Below, piece after piece: positions 41,706-49,575 of a DNA stretch of 64,000 nucleotides (position 1 is the stretch's first letter; each line of letters opens with the position of its first letter). Origin of the DNA: an uncultured Clostridia bacterium (GTDB taxonomy: Bacteria > Bacillota > Clostridia > Christensenellales > UBA1242); the NCBI GenBank assembly GCA_947627545.1, contig CANQWK010000003.1, positions 1 to 64,000 of the forward strand. The letters are read 5' to 3'. The notes under the pieces were generated by a model. That model saw only the letters and a program-made list of their open reading frames with translations. It was not told the origin of the DNA and searched no databases. A program made the translations under genes and the position numbers.

Positions 41706-42716
41706 TTACAAGCTTAAACTTGGGTTGGGGGCTAGGGTAAGGTCGGCTATGCCTATGCCCGCTTTGTAAGCATAATAGGCGGCGCTGCCTATCATGGCGG
41801 CGTTATCTGTGCAATATTTTAGTTCCGGCACATAACATTTTATATTTTGCTGTTTGGCTTTTTCGGTTAGCACTTCCCTAAGCCGTCTGTTTGCGCTTAC
41901 TCCGCCTGCAACAACTATTTTGTCTATTTTAAAATTTTTGCATGCTAGCAGTGTTTTATCTATTAAATCGTCCGTTGCTAAAACTTCAAAACTTGCACAA
42001 ATATCATTAATAGGAATTTCTTTTCCTGCCTGTTCAAGTTTGTGAATGTAGTTTATAACCGCTGTTTTTTTGCCAGAAAAACTAAAATTGTAGCCCATTG
42101 TTTCGTTTGGTTTGGTAAATTTAATGTTGGCTTTGCCGTTTAATGCGCATGCGTCTATTTTTGGCCCACCTGGGTAACCTAGCCCAAGCACGCGAGCAAC
42201 TTTATCAAAACTTTCGCCAACGGCATCGTCTAGCGTGTTGCCTATTATTTGATGATGATTATAATCATCCACTTTAATTATTGCAGTGTGGCCGCCGCTA
42301 ACAAGCAAGCAAATAAATGGCGGTTCTAAATCGGCGTAAGTTAAATAGTTGCTGGCTATATGCCCATAAATATGATTAACAGCAATAAGAGGTTTTTTTG
42401 TTGCATAACTTAAACCTTTTGCGTAACTAACGCCTACTAAAAGCGAGCCTATTAACCCTGCGCCATAAGTTACGGCAATTGCATCAATGTCATTTAACGA
42501 GCAGTTTGCCTGTTTTAAAGCAAGGTTTACAACATTACTAATGGCAGTTATGTGGTTGCGGCTGGCAACTTCTGGCACAACGCCGCCAAAACGAGTGTGA
42601 ATGTCAATTTGGCTAGAAACAATGTTAGAAAGACAATTTCTGCCATCTTCCACCACGGCACAACTTGTTTCGTCACAACTAGATTCTATTGCCAAAATTT
42701 TAAAACCCTGTTTCAT
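41706..42716 (-). CDS. tsaD: tRNA N6-adenosine threonylcarbamoyltransferase TsaD
   Basis: This 336-residue protein is a complete TsaD/Gcp: ILAIESSCDETSCAVV at the N-terminus, metal ligands His115 and His119 in NHIYGHI, LLVSGGHT, and the C-terminal CTDNAAMIGSAAY. With TsaB and TsaE it makes t6A37 in ANN-reading tRNAs. No TsaB/E is in the window. The ATG is 7 nt from a TATAAT, without a ribosome binding site, so the mRNA is likely leaderless. Confidence 0.97.
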   Translation of the reverse strand: MKQGFKILAIESSCDETSCAVVEDGRNCLSNIVSSQIDIHTRFGGVVPEVASRNHITAISNVVNLALKQANCSLNDIDAIAVTYGAGLIGSLLVGVSYAKGLSYATKKPLIAVNHIYGHIASNYLTYADLEPPFICLLVSGGHTAIIKVDDYNHHQIIGNTLDDAVGESFDKVARVLGLGYPGGPKIDACALNGKANIKFTKPNETMGYNFSFSGKKTAVINYIHKLEQAGKEIPINDICASFEVLATDDLIDKTLLACKNFKIDKIVVAGGVSANRRLREVLTEKAKQQNIKCYVPELKYCTDNAAMIGSAAYYAYKAGIGIADLTLAPNPSLSL

Positions 42717-42723
42717 AAGGCAT

Positions 42724-42752
42724 ATTATACATCAAAATAAAACATTTTGCAA
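42724..42752 (-). promoter_or_regulatory. tsaD promoter placed for a leaderless transcript
   Basis: On the minus strand, TTGCAA (42752-42747), 17 nt and TATAAT (42729-42724); the ATG at 42716 lies 7 nt further on. Confidence 0.75.
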
Positions 42753-42784
42753 GGATTTATAAATTAATTAATTTAAATGAATTT

Positions 42785-42825
42785 TTCTTTTGTTACTTTT
42801 CTTGCAAGAAAGTAACACAAAAGAA
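42785..42825. repeat. dispersed palindrome, copy C
   Basis: GTTACTTTTCTTGCAAGAAA is followed by GTAAC, one A short of the perfect 26-bp core, with outer TTCTTTT/AAAAGAA arms. It lies between tsaD and larC. Confidence 0.9.
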
Positions 42826-42850
42826 TATTTAAAAAACAAAAAAACAAAAA

Positions 42851-43612
42851 TTAAATAATTTCTTCAACTTTTAGGGTGCAGGGCAGGTTGTAATCTCGCT
42901 TGCCAGCACCAAAACCTATGTTGATAACTTGTTCATTTGTAGGCTGTTCAAATTTTGAAACAATGGCAAGGGCAGCAAGCCCAGTAGGCGTTATAAGTTC
43001 AACATCTACATTTGCTTGTTCTAAAATTATGTTATATTCATCTACAATATTTTTCACCGCTGGGGTGGGAATGGGCAACCAACCAACTCGAGTTTTAATT
43101 TTTCCACTGCCCTCGCACAAATTTTTAACAAACACTTTTTCCACACCTAAATTGTGCAGGCAAAAACAAATTGAAACAATGTCAATTATGCTATCCATTG
43201 CACCGTTTTCGTGAAAAATTACCTCGCTTGCAGGAATTGAATGTGCTTTGCCTTCCGCTCGTGCAATAAGTTCAAAAATTTTTATAGCGTTTTGTTTTAC
43301 AGGGTTGGGCAAGGTTGAATTATTTAATAAAATTTTAACATCTTTAAGCGTACGCTTTTCTTTAATAGCAGCAAATTTTCCGCTGCCAAAAAGCACGTTC
43401 ATGTCATGGTCGGCGTTATTTTTTAACTCGACATCAAAATTAGTTGACGGCGTGCCTTTTTTGTTGATTTTTTCAATTTTTATTTTGTAATTTGTTAATT
43501 TTAAACTTTCAATTGCTTCAATAAGTGCATTTTTGTCTGCTCCTAAATCTAGCAACGCACCTACAATCATATCTCCGCTTACGCCAGAAGAACAATCAAA
43601 ACAAATGTTCAT
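42851..43612 (-). CDS. larC: LarC N-terminal domain protein (LarC1-like), no C-terminal half
   Basis: This 253-residue protein matches the N-terminal part of LarC (CFDCSSGVSGDMIVGALLDLGAD, then VIFHENGAMDSIIDIVSICFCLHNLG, WLPIPTPAV and the TPTGLAAL segment). Full LarC is about 400 residues and uses CTP to insert nickel into the pincer cofactor of lactate racemase. The C-terminal CTP-hydrolase half is not encoded downstream; a dispersed palindrome follows at once. No larA, larB or larE is in the window. Its ATG shares one base with the stop of the DUF362 gene (TAATG), so the two are coupled. It may serve another nickel or metal cofactor. Confidence 0.85.
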   Translation of the reverse strand: MNICFDCSSGVSGDMIVGALLDLGADKNALIEAIESLKLTNYKIKIEKINKKGTPSTNFDVELKNNADHDMNVLFGSGKFAAIKEKRTLKDVKILLNNSTLPNPVKQNAIKIFELIARAEGKAHSIPASEVIFHENGAMDSIIDIVSICFCLHNLGVEKVFVKNLCEGSGKIKTRVGWLPIPTPAVKNIVDEYNIILEQANVDVELITPTGLAALAIVSKFEQPTNEQVINIGFGAGKRDYNLPCTLKVEEII

Positions 43613-44496
43613 TAATCTATACTCTCAACAACATAATCGCGGTTGCCTAAACCTATTTCCGCTGCCCATTCAACCGTGCGAATGGCGTGTTTTTCGTGCA
43701 TGCGGTTTACTAGCGATTTTTTGCCTTTGTCGGCTGAATTTATTATTGCATCATAACAACATTGGTCCAACGCAACAGGGTCTAGGCTAGCAAAAATGCC
43801 TATATCTGCCATTTCTGGCTCGGCAGGGTGGCTGTCGCAATCACAATCAATTGATAGGCGGTTTGCAACATTTATATATGCAAGATTTTTAGGCTTAATA
43901 TAGTTTACAATGCTGTTGCATGCTTCTGCCATGCTTTCCAAAAAGCCGTCTTGGTCATCAATTAAGCCCCACATTGCATCAGGGTCCTCCGTTCTGCCAA
44001 CCGAATGAATAAATGCCTTTCCGTTTTTAGAGGCTAAGCCAATGCTCATGTTTTTTAACGCACCGCCAAAGCCGCCCATTGCATGCCCTTTAAAATGAGA
44101 TAACATTAAAATTGAATTATAGTTTTTAAGATGTGTGCCTACAAGGTTATATTTTAAATGCTTGCCCTTTTTAACCGGAATTTTAAAATCGCCTTCTTCA
44201 TCAAGAATGTCGCAAGGGGCAATATTTAAAAAACCGTGCTGCTTAATAACTTTCCAATGGTCCTTGCTGTTAAAACGTTTGCCTCTATAAGCGGTGTTGC
44301 ATTCAACAATTGTTCCGTTTAATTGCTTAACAAGTGGGGCAATTAGGTTGGGGTTTAAAAAATTATGTCCGCCTAATTCACCTGTTGAAATTTTAACTGC
44401 CACTTTGCCTTTAAGTTGAGTGTTTAGCGCCTTATAAATTTTTAACAGACCTTCACTTGAAATGTCCTTTGTAAAATAAACAATAGATTTTTCCAT
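43612..44496 (-). CDS. DUF362-domain protein
   Basis: This 294-residue protein carries a DUF362 domain (GTHLKNYNSILMLSHFKGHAMGGFGGALKNMSIGLAS, and DIGIFASLDPVALDQCCYDAI at the end). Members often carry an added ferredoxin domain; none is present here, though a CDCDSH motif lies near residue 221. AAGGAG precedes the start. It is translationally coupled to the larC-like gene, and co-occurrence suggests that the two act together on a cofactor or metal. Confidence 0.85.
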   Translation of the reverse strand: MEKSIVYFTKDISSEGLLKIYKALNTQLKGKVAVKISTGELGGHNFLNPNLIAPLVKQLNGTIVECNTAYRGKRFNSKDHWKVIKQHGFLNIAPCDILDEEGDFKIPVKKGKHLKYNLVGTHLKNYNSILMLSHFKGHAMGGFGGALKNMSIGLASKNGKAFIHSVGRTEDPDAMWGLIDDQDGFLESMAEACNSIVNYIKPKNLAYINVANRLSIDCDCDSHPAEPEMADIGIFASLDPVALDQCCYDAIINSADKGKKSLVNRMHEKHAIRTVEWAAEIGLGNRDYVVESID

Positions 44497-44865
44497 ACTA
44501 TTCTCCTTAAAAAGAGTGTAACATTTTTTTAATTTTTTAACAAATGAATTTTTACTTTTTAATTAATTCTAATAAAAAACTTAAATTTTATTTTATTAAT
44601 TAATTTTATTGTGTTTAAATTTGTTTTGTTATGTTTAGGTTAATTATTCTATTCTATTATTTTTTTTCAGTTACTTTTCTTGCAAGAAAAGTAACAAAAG
44701 AAAAAGTTAAAAAACAAAAAAAGATAATAAAATTTAATAAAAATGCCAATAAAAAATTAATTTTCATATAATATATCGCCTAAAATGGTTGAAAATTTTT
44801 TTTAATTTTATTATAATACAAACACAATTTACAAAAATTTTGCTATAGAGCTTAATAGGAGAACG
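44497..44865. other. divergent AT-rich gap with palindrome copy D
   Basis: This region has no ORF. It contains one dispersed palindrome (44665-44705) and otherwise A/T runs. TTATAA-like boxes near 44812 may start the nucleoside hydrolase gene. Confidence 0.35.
44665..44705. repeat. dispersed palindrome, copy D
   Basis: The perfect 26-bp core (GTTACTTTTCTTG and its reverse complement) is intact here; the left outer arm is diverged and the right AAAAGAAA is kept. Confidence 0.9.
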
Positions 44866-45816
44866 ATGAAAACTATTGAAAAATTAAAATGTATTATAGA
44901 CACCGACCCTGGTGTTGATGATAGTGCAGCAATTGCGCTGTCGTTGTATGACGATAAATTAGATATTAAACTTATAACCACGGTAAACGGCAATAGGGAT
45001 TTAGAAACAGTTACTCGCAACTTATTGCATATTTTGGAAAAATTTGACCGCACCGATATTCCGGTTTGCAAAGGGGCAACCAAAGCCATGAACCGAATTA
45101 GTCCGGATGCAAGTTTTATTCATCAAAAAGAGGGTATGGGCAATTACAATCCGCCAAAAACCGTGAAAACTAAGCCGTTGCCAACTGATGCTGTTGAGGC
45201 AATGTATAAGGTTATTAAAGAAAATCCGCACGAAATTTCGGTTGTGCTTTTAGGCCCACAAACCAACATGGGTATGCTTATAGATAAACATCCAGATGTT
45301 ATAGATTTAGTAAACCATATTTATTGCGAAGGTTGTGCACCTTACGGATTAAAAAGTGAAGGCAAGTGGATTAATTATGTTTCGTTTAATGCATCTAGCG
45401 ACCCTGAAGCCTTAAAAATTGTTATGGAAAGTGGCATACCTATTACAATGATACCTTCTCGCATGGGCAGAGAACTTAGCAATTTTACCGAAAAGGAAGT
45501 GTTAAAAATTAGAGATATTAACGATACCGGACGCTTTATTTACGAAATGTACAGCGGTTATTGGGAGCATGGTTATGAAGATAGGCGGATTGCAACCAAT
45601 GATACTTGTGCAGTGCTTGCATTGAGATGTCCAAATTTGTTTAAAACAAAAAAGGCATTTTTCACGGTTGATGTGGCAGAAATGCCAGGCAGAACATTAA
45701 TTGAATTTAATAAACGAGGGAATGTAAACTTTGCTTTTAAATGCAACAGAAAAAGGTTGCACGAATTTTATTTTAACGCAGTAAAAAAATTAGATAAATT
45801 TAAGTTTTATAATTAA
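44866..45816 (+). CDS. inosine-uridine-type nucleoside hydrolase
   Basis: This 316-residue protein has the calcium-binding signature IIDTDPGVDDSAAIALSL near residue 11, VLLGPQTNMGML near 125, and the conserved NDTCAVLALRCPNLF block near 245. It cleaves the N-glycosidic bond of nucleosides for salvage. AGGAG precedes the ATG. It is a single gene, followed by a weak terminator at 45863-45890 (ACCTT/AAGGT with T-run). Confidence 0.93.
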   Translation: MKTIEKLKCIIDTDPGVDDSAAIALSLYDDKLDIKLITTVNGNRDLETVTRNLLHILEKFDRTDIPVCKGATKAMNRISPDASFIHQKEGMGNYNPPKTVKTKPLPTDAVEAMYKVIKENPHEISVVLLGPQTNMGMLIDKHPDVIDLVNHIYCEGCAPYGLKSEGKWINYVSFNASSDPEALKIVMESGIPITMIPSRMGRELSNFTEKEVLKIRDINDTGRFIYEMYSGYWEHGYEDRRIATNDTCAVLALRCPNLFKTKKAFFTVDVAEMPGRTLIEFNKRGNVNFAFKCNRKRLHEFYFNAVKKLDKFKFYN

Positions 45817-45862
45817 TAACTGCGCAAAAGTTTAAAATAAATTTAATTTAAATTAAAAAATA

Positions 45863-45890
45863 GACCTTATAAAAAGGTTTGTTTTTTTTA
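45863..45890 (+). terminator. weak terminator after the nucleoside hydrolase
   Basis: A short ACCTT/AAGGT stem is followed by G and eight T. Confidence 0.5.
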
Positions 45891-45998
45891 TTGTTTAAAA
45901 TTTATTTGACATTTAATTTTAAAAGTTATAATATATTGTTATAAATATATAAAACAAAGTTATTTAACAGTTTTTGTTTTATGCTAAAGGAGAAATTT

Positions 45999-46442
45999 AT
46001 GTACATGCTTTGGATTTGGCTTGCAGTTATAGTGGTTTGCTTAATTGTTGAGCTTGTTGAGGCTGGCACTCTTATAAGTGTGTGGTTTTCGGTTGGTGCA
46101 GTTGCACCGTTTATTATGAGTTTTTGGCGAACAAATGCCGCTTGGTACATTTTCTTGCAAGTGCTAGTGTTTGGCATTATTACCACGCTTTGCCTTTTGT
46201 TTTTAAGGAAAATAGTGCTAAAATATTTCTTTAAAGGTAAGCAAGAAAACACTAATTTAGACATTTTCAAAAACAAAAAATTAAAAATTATAAAGGTTAA
46301 CAGAGATGCATCAAAAGCCGTTGTTAAAATAAACGCAATTGAATATACCGCTGTTGCCGAAGATGAAACAAAATTCGTTGTTGGAGAAGAAGTTGAGGTT
46401 GTCCGCTTTGAAGGTAACAAAGTTATTGTAAAAAAAATTTAA
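45999..46442 (+). CDS. NfeD-family membrane protein
   Basis: This 147-residue short NfeD has two to three N-terminal membrane segments (about residues 2-75) and a C-terminal OB-fold domain of about 70 residues (KIIKVNRDASKAVVKINAIEYTAVAED). ATG 45999 is preferred to an in-frame ATG at 45981 because the AAAGGAG site lies between them. It precedes an SPFH gene, its usual partner; the pair organises membrane microdomains. Confidence 0.88.
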   Translation: MYMLWIWLAVIVVCLIVELVEAGTLISVWFSVGAVAPFIMSFWRTNAAWYIFLQVLVFGIITTLCLLFLRKIVLKYFFKGKQENTNLDIFKNKKLKIIKVNRDASKAVVKINAIEYTAVAEDETKFVVGEEVEVVRFEGNKVIVKKI

Positions 46443-46546
46443 AATAATTTGTAATTTTGCTAAAATATATAATGATATATAATTTACATATAAAAAATTT
46501 AAAAATGTATATAAAAATAAACTAAAATTGTAAATAGGAGGATTTT

Positions 46547-47461
46547 ATGGTTGTAGCAATTATTATTGCAGTTGTGTTAATTATTGTTTTATTAGTTGTT
46601 TTGTCTTTAAGCATAAGAGTGGTTAGGCAGGCAACAACTGTGGTGGTTGAAAGGTTAGGTAAATATAGAAAAACACTAGATACAGGAGTTCATTTAGTTT
46701 TGCCTTTTTTAGATAGAACTTTGCCTGCAATTTCTTTAAAAGAGCGCGTGGCAGATTTTAAACCGCAGCCTGTTATTACAAAAGATAATGTTACCATGCA
46801 AATAGATACCGTTGTGTATTTTCAAGTTACCGATGCAAAACTTTTCACGTATGGTGTAGAGAGACCTATAAACGCAATAGAAAATTTAACAGCCACCACT
46901 TTGCGTAACATTGTTGGTGAGCTTGAACTTGACGAAACATTAACTTCGCGTGATACAGTTAACACAAAAATGCGTAATATTCTTGATGAAGCAACTGACC
47001 CATGGGGCATAAAAATTAATAGGGTAGAATTAAAAAACATTCTTCCACCAAAAGATATTCAAGAAGCAATGGAAAAACAAATGCGAGCCGAACGCGAAAG
47101 GCGAGAATCTATTTTGCGTGCGGAAGGCGAAAAGAAATCTAAAATCCTTATAGCCGAGGGCGAAAAGGAAAGTATAGTGCTTCAAGCCGAAGCCGAAAAA
47201 CAGCGAGTTATGTTGGCAGCCGAAGCCGAAAAAGCAAAACTTATTGCCGAAGCGGAAGGTAATGCAAAAGCAATTGAACTTGTAAATAAAGCTAATCCAA
47301 ATGCGGCTTATGTTACCTTGCAAGGTTATGAGGCTTTAAAGGTGCTTGCAAATGGCAATTCAACCAAAATTATTGTTCCAAGCGAAATACAAAATGTGGC
47401 AGGCTTGCTTGCAAGTTTAAAAGAAACCATAACTGACGAACCTAAAACTAAAAAGAAATAG
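46547..47461 (+). CDS. SPFH/stomatin-family membrane protein (QmcA-like)
   Basis: This 304-residue protein has one N-terminal membrane helix (about 3-22), the SPFH/band-7 domain (QATTVVVERLGKYRKTLDTGVHLVLPFLDR, then VPPVITKDNV-like segment) and a long Ala/Glu-rich coiled coil (residues 180-250, repeats of AEGEK/AEAEK). It forms oligomeric rings at the membrane with NfeD. AGGAGG precedes the ATG and an intrinsic terminator overlaps the stop codon. Confidence 0.95.
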   Translation: MVVAIIIAVVLIIVLLVVLSLSIRVVRQATTVVVERLGKYRKTLDTGVHLVLPFLDRTLPAISLKERVADFKPQPVITKDNVTMQIDTVVYFQVTDAKLFTYGVERPINAIENLTATTLRNIVGELELDETLTSRDTVNTKMRNILDEATDPWGIKINRVELKNILPPKDIQEAMEKQMRAERERRESILRAEGEKKSKILIAEGEKESIVLQAEAEKQRVMLAAEAEKAKLIAEAEGNAKAIELVNKANPNAAYVTLQGYEALKVLANGNSTKIIVPSEIQNVAGLLASLKETITDEPKTKKK

Positions 47462-47484
47462 TGGCAATTTTTAGCCACTTTTTT
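47460..47484 (+). terminator. terminator of the NfeD-SPFH operon
   Basis: AGTGGC/GCCACT with an eight-base loop and a T-run; the stem begins inside the TAG stop codon. Confidence 0.9.
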
Positions 47485-47608
47485 GTTACAATTAAATTAA
47501 AAAATGGGCTTTGCCTTTTAATTGTAAGGCTGCAATTTTGTTTGGTATTTTTTATTTAATATGATATAATCATTATTAAAGGCGGCTTGCCGCTTAAAAG
47601 GATGAATT

Positions 47609-48199
47609 ATGAATTTACCTAACAAACTAACTTGTATGCGTATGTTGCTTATTCCGTTTATGATTTTTTTCTATCTTGCAAACTTTATTCCTTATGGCAT
47701 TGGCAAAATTGTGGCACTTGTTATTTTTATTGTTGCCGCTTTAACCGATTTGCTTGACGGCAAAATTGCCCGTAGCCGCAATTTAGTTACAAATTTTGGC
47801 AAGTTTTTAGACCCCATTGCCGATAAAATGCTAACCACATCGCTTTTGTTGTTGCTTGTTGTTGATGGCACAATTAAAAATCCTTATGGTGTTATAATTG
47901 CTATAATTATTATTTCGCGAGAATTTATTGTAAGTGCGTTGCGCTTAATTGCTGCAACAAGTGGGCAGGTGCTTGCTGCGGACATCTGGGGTAAGGCAAA
48001 AACCATGACGCAGATGATTGCACTTCCAATTTGTACAGTGTATAGTTATATTTTAACTTGCGGATTCAACATTTTTTGCTGGGTTGAACAAACATTTATG
48101 TGGGCTAGCTATATTTCACTTGGCTTAGCAACAATTTTAACTATTATTTCCGGCGTAAACTATTTAGTAAAAAATCGCCATTGTTTAAAAGAAAATTAA
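47609..48199 (+). CDS. pgsA: CDP-diacylglycerol-glycerol-3-phosphate 3-phosphatidyltransferase
   Basis: This 196-residue CDP-alcohol phosphotransferase has the signature D-G-x2-A-R-x8-G-x3-D-x3-D from Asp50 (DGKIARSRN...GKFLDPIAD) and about five membrane segments. NLPNKLTCMRMLLIPF is the typical PgsA N-terminus. It makes phosphatidylglycerol phosphate. It precedes recA, as pgsA does in many Firmicutes, with cinA absent. AAAGGAT precedes the ATG. Confidence 0.95.
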   Translation: MNLPNKLTCMRMLLIPFMIFFYLANFIPYGIGKIVALVIFIVAALTDLLDGKIARSRNLVTNFGKFLDPIADKMLTTSLLLLLVVDGTIKNPYGVIIAIIIISREFIVSALRLIAATSGQVLAADIWGKAKTMTQMIALPICTVYSYILTCGFNIFCWVEQTFMWASYISLGLATILTIISGVNYLVKNRHCLKEN

Positions 48200-48338
48200 A
48201 ATTTAAATAAAATTAAATTCACTTGTGTTAAAAAATGTAAAGAAAAAAAATGCACTTGTTTTAAAAAATTAAATACATAAAAAGATTATTATCATTCTTT
48301 ACAATATAAAAGTTAAAATTTGGGAAATTAAAATTTAT

Positions 48339-48378
48339 CGAACATTTGTTTGACAAATTTATGCCAAAATTTTATAAT
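48339..48378 (+). promoter_or_regulatory. recA promoter with LexA (DinR) box
   Basis: CGAACATTTGTTTG (48339-48352) matches the Bacillus-type SOS box CGAACRNRYGTTYG at all but one position. It overlaps the -35 TTGACA (48350-48355); 17 nt later is TATAAT (48373-48378). LexA binding would block the promoter until DNA damage. The rest of the 48200-48519 gap is AT-rich; the leader is about 135 nt. Confidence 0.88.
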
Positions 48379-48519
48379 TATATCAATATTTGTAAATCAG
48401 TTTGTTTTACATTTTGTTAAAATAAGGGCTTTGTTAAATTATTTATTTTGCAATTTGTTTAAATTTTTGTTAAATTGACTTATTTTATGTAAAAAATTTG
48501 ATTTTATTAAAGGAGAGTT

Positions 48520-49506
48520 ATGACAGACGACAAAAAAAAGGCTTTAGAAGCCACAATTGCTGCTATTGAAAAGCAATATGGTAAAGGCAGCATTATAAAA
48601 ATGGACGCAACCAATTATGGCGAAGGGGTGGAAGTTATTCCAACCGGCTGTTTAACGCTAGATTTAGCACTTGGCGTGGGCGGATTGCCTAGGGGTAGAA
48701 TTATTGAAATTTATGGCCCAGAAAGCAGTGGTAAAACCACGGTTGCTTTGCATGTTATTGCCGAGGCTCAAAAACAAGGTGGAACTGCCGCTTTTATTGA
48801 TGCAGAACACGCACTAGACCCAATTTATGCTCAAAAACTTGGCGTAGATATTGGTGCTATGTATGTTTCGCAACCAGATACAGGCGAACAAGCACTTGAA
48901 ATTACCGAGCAACTTGTGCGTAGCGGCGGCGTAGATATTGTGGTTATAGACTCAGTTGCAGCGCTTACTCCAAAAGCCGAAATTGACGGCGAAATGGGAG
49001 ATAGTTTTATTGGCCTTCAAGCAAGGTTGATGAGCCAAGCGTTAAGAAAACTTACCGCAGTTATTTCAAAAAGCAACACACTTGTAATATTTATTAACCA
49101 ATTGCGCGAAAAAGTTGGAGTTATGTTTGGCAATCCAGAAACCACTCCAGGAGGAAAGGCTCTTAAATTTTATGCGTCTGTTCGCCTAGATGTTAGAAAG
49201 GTGGATTCAATTAAAAGTGGGCAAGATGTGGTTGGTAGCCGCACTCGTGTAAAAGTGGTTAAAAATAAGGTTGCTCCACCATTTAAGCAGGCAGAATTTG
49301 ACATTATGTACGGCGAAGGCATTTCTCGCCTTGGCTGCCTAATAGATGTGGCAATTGAAAAGAATATTGTTGAAAAATCTGGCTCGTGGTTTAGTTATAA
49401 TGGGGATAAAATTGGCCAAGGTAAAGAAAATGTTAAGGCATATTTAACCTCTCACCCTGAACTTGCAAACGAAATTGAAACCAAAATTAGAGAAAGTTTA
49501 AAATAA
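48520..49506 (+). CDS. recA: recombinase RecA
   Basis: This 328-residue RecA is slightly shorter than E. coli RecA (353) at the C-terminus. It has Walker A GPESSGKT (residues 67-74), [20 protein letters not shown], loop L2 [22 protein letters not shown] and [15 protein letters not shown]. It forms filaments on single-stranded DNA for homologous recombination and triggers LexA cleavage. AGGAG precedes the ATG and an SOS box controls the promoter. Confidence 0.99.
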   Translation: MTDDKKKALEATIAAIEKQYGKGSIIKMDATNYGEGVEVIPTGCLTLDLALGVGGLPRGRIIEIYGPESSGKTTVALHVIAEAQKQGGTAAFIDAEHALDPIYAQKLGVDIGAMYVSQPDTGEQALEITEQLVRSGGVDIVVIDSVAALTPKAEIDGEMGDSFIGLQARLMSQALRKLTAVISKSNTLVIFINQLREKVGVMFGNPETTPGGKALKFYASVRLDVRKVDSIKSGQDVVGSRTRVKVVKNKVAPPFKQAEFDIMYGEGISRLGCLIDVAIEKNIVEKSGSWFSYNGDKIGQGKENVKAYLTSHPELANEIETKIRESLK

Positions 49507-49530
49507 TAAATTTGAAAATAAGGTTTTATT

Positions 49531-49575
49531 ATGCAGCTTGAATTTATTAAACCATTAGAAAAAATAAAGTTATGA
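49531..49575 (+). CDS. 14-aa leader peptide coupled to recN
   Basis: A short frame, MQLEFIKPLEKIKL, begins after AAGG and ends in TGA overlapping the recN start (ATGA). recN has no ribosome binding site of its own, so ribosomes finishing this peptide would restart at recN. It may also be a remnant of a lost gene that preceded recN. This is seen in sequence; expression is inferred. Confidence 0.5.
   Translation: MQLEFIKPLEKIKL

Noticed and set aside
42851..43612. Programmed frameshift into a LarC C-terminal half
   Set aside because: No LarC2-like frame follows; the DNA downstream is a dispersed palindrome and then tsaD.
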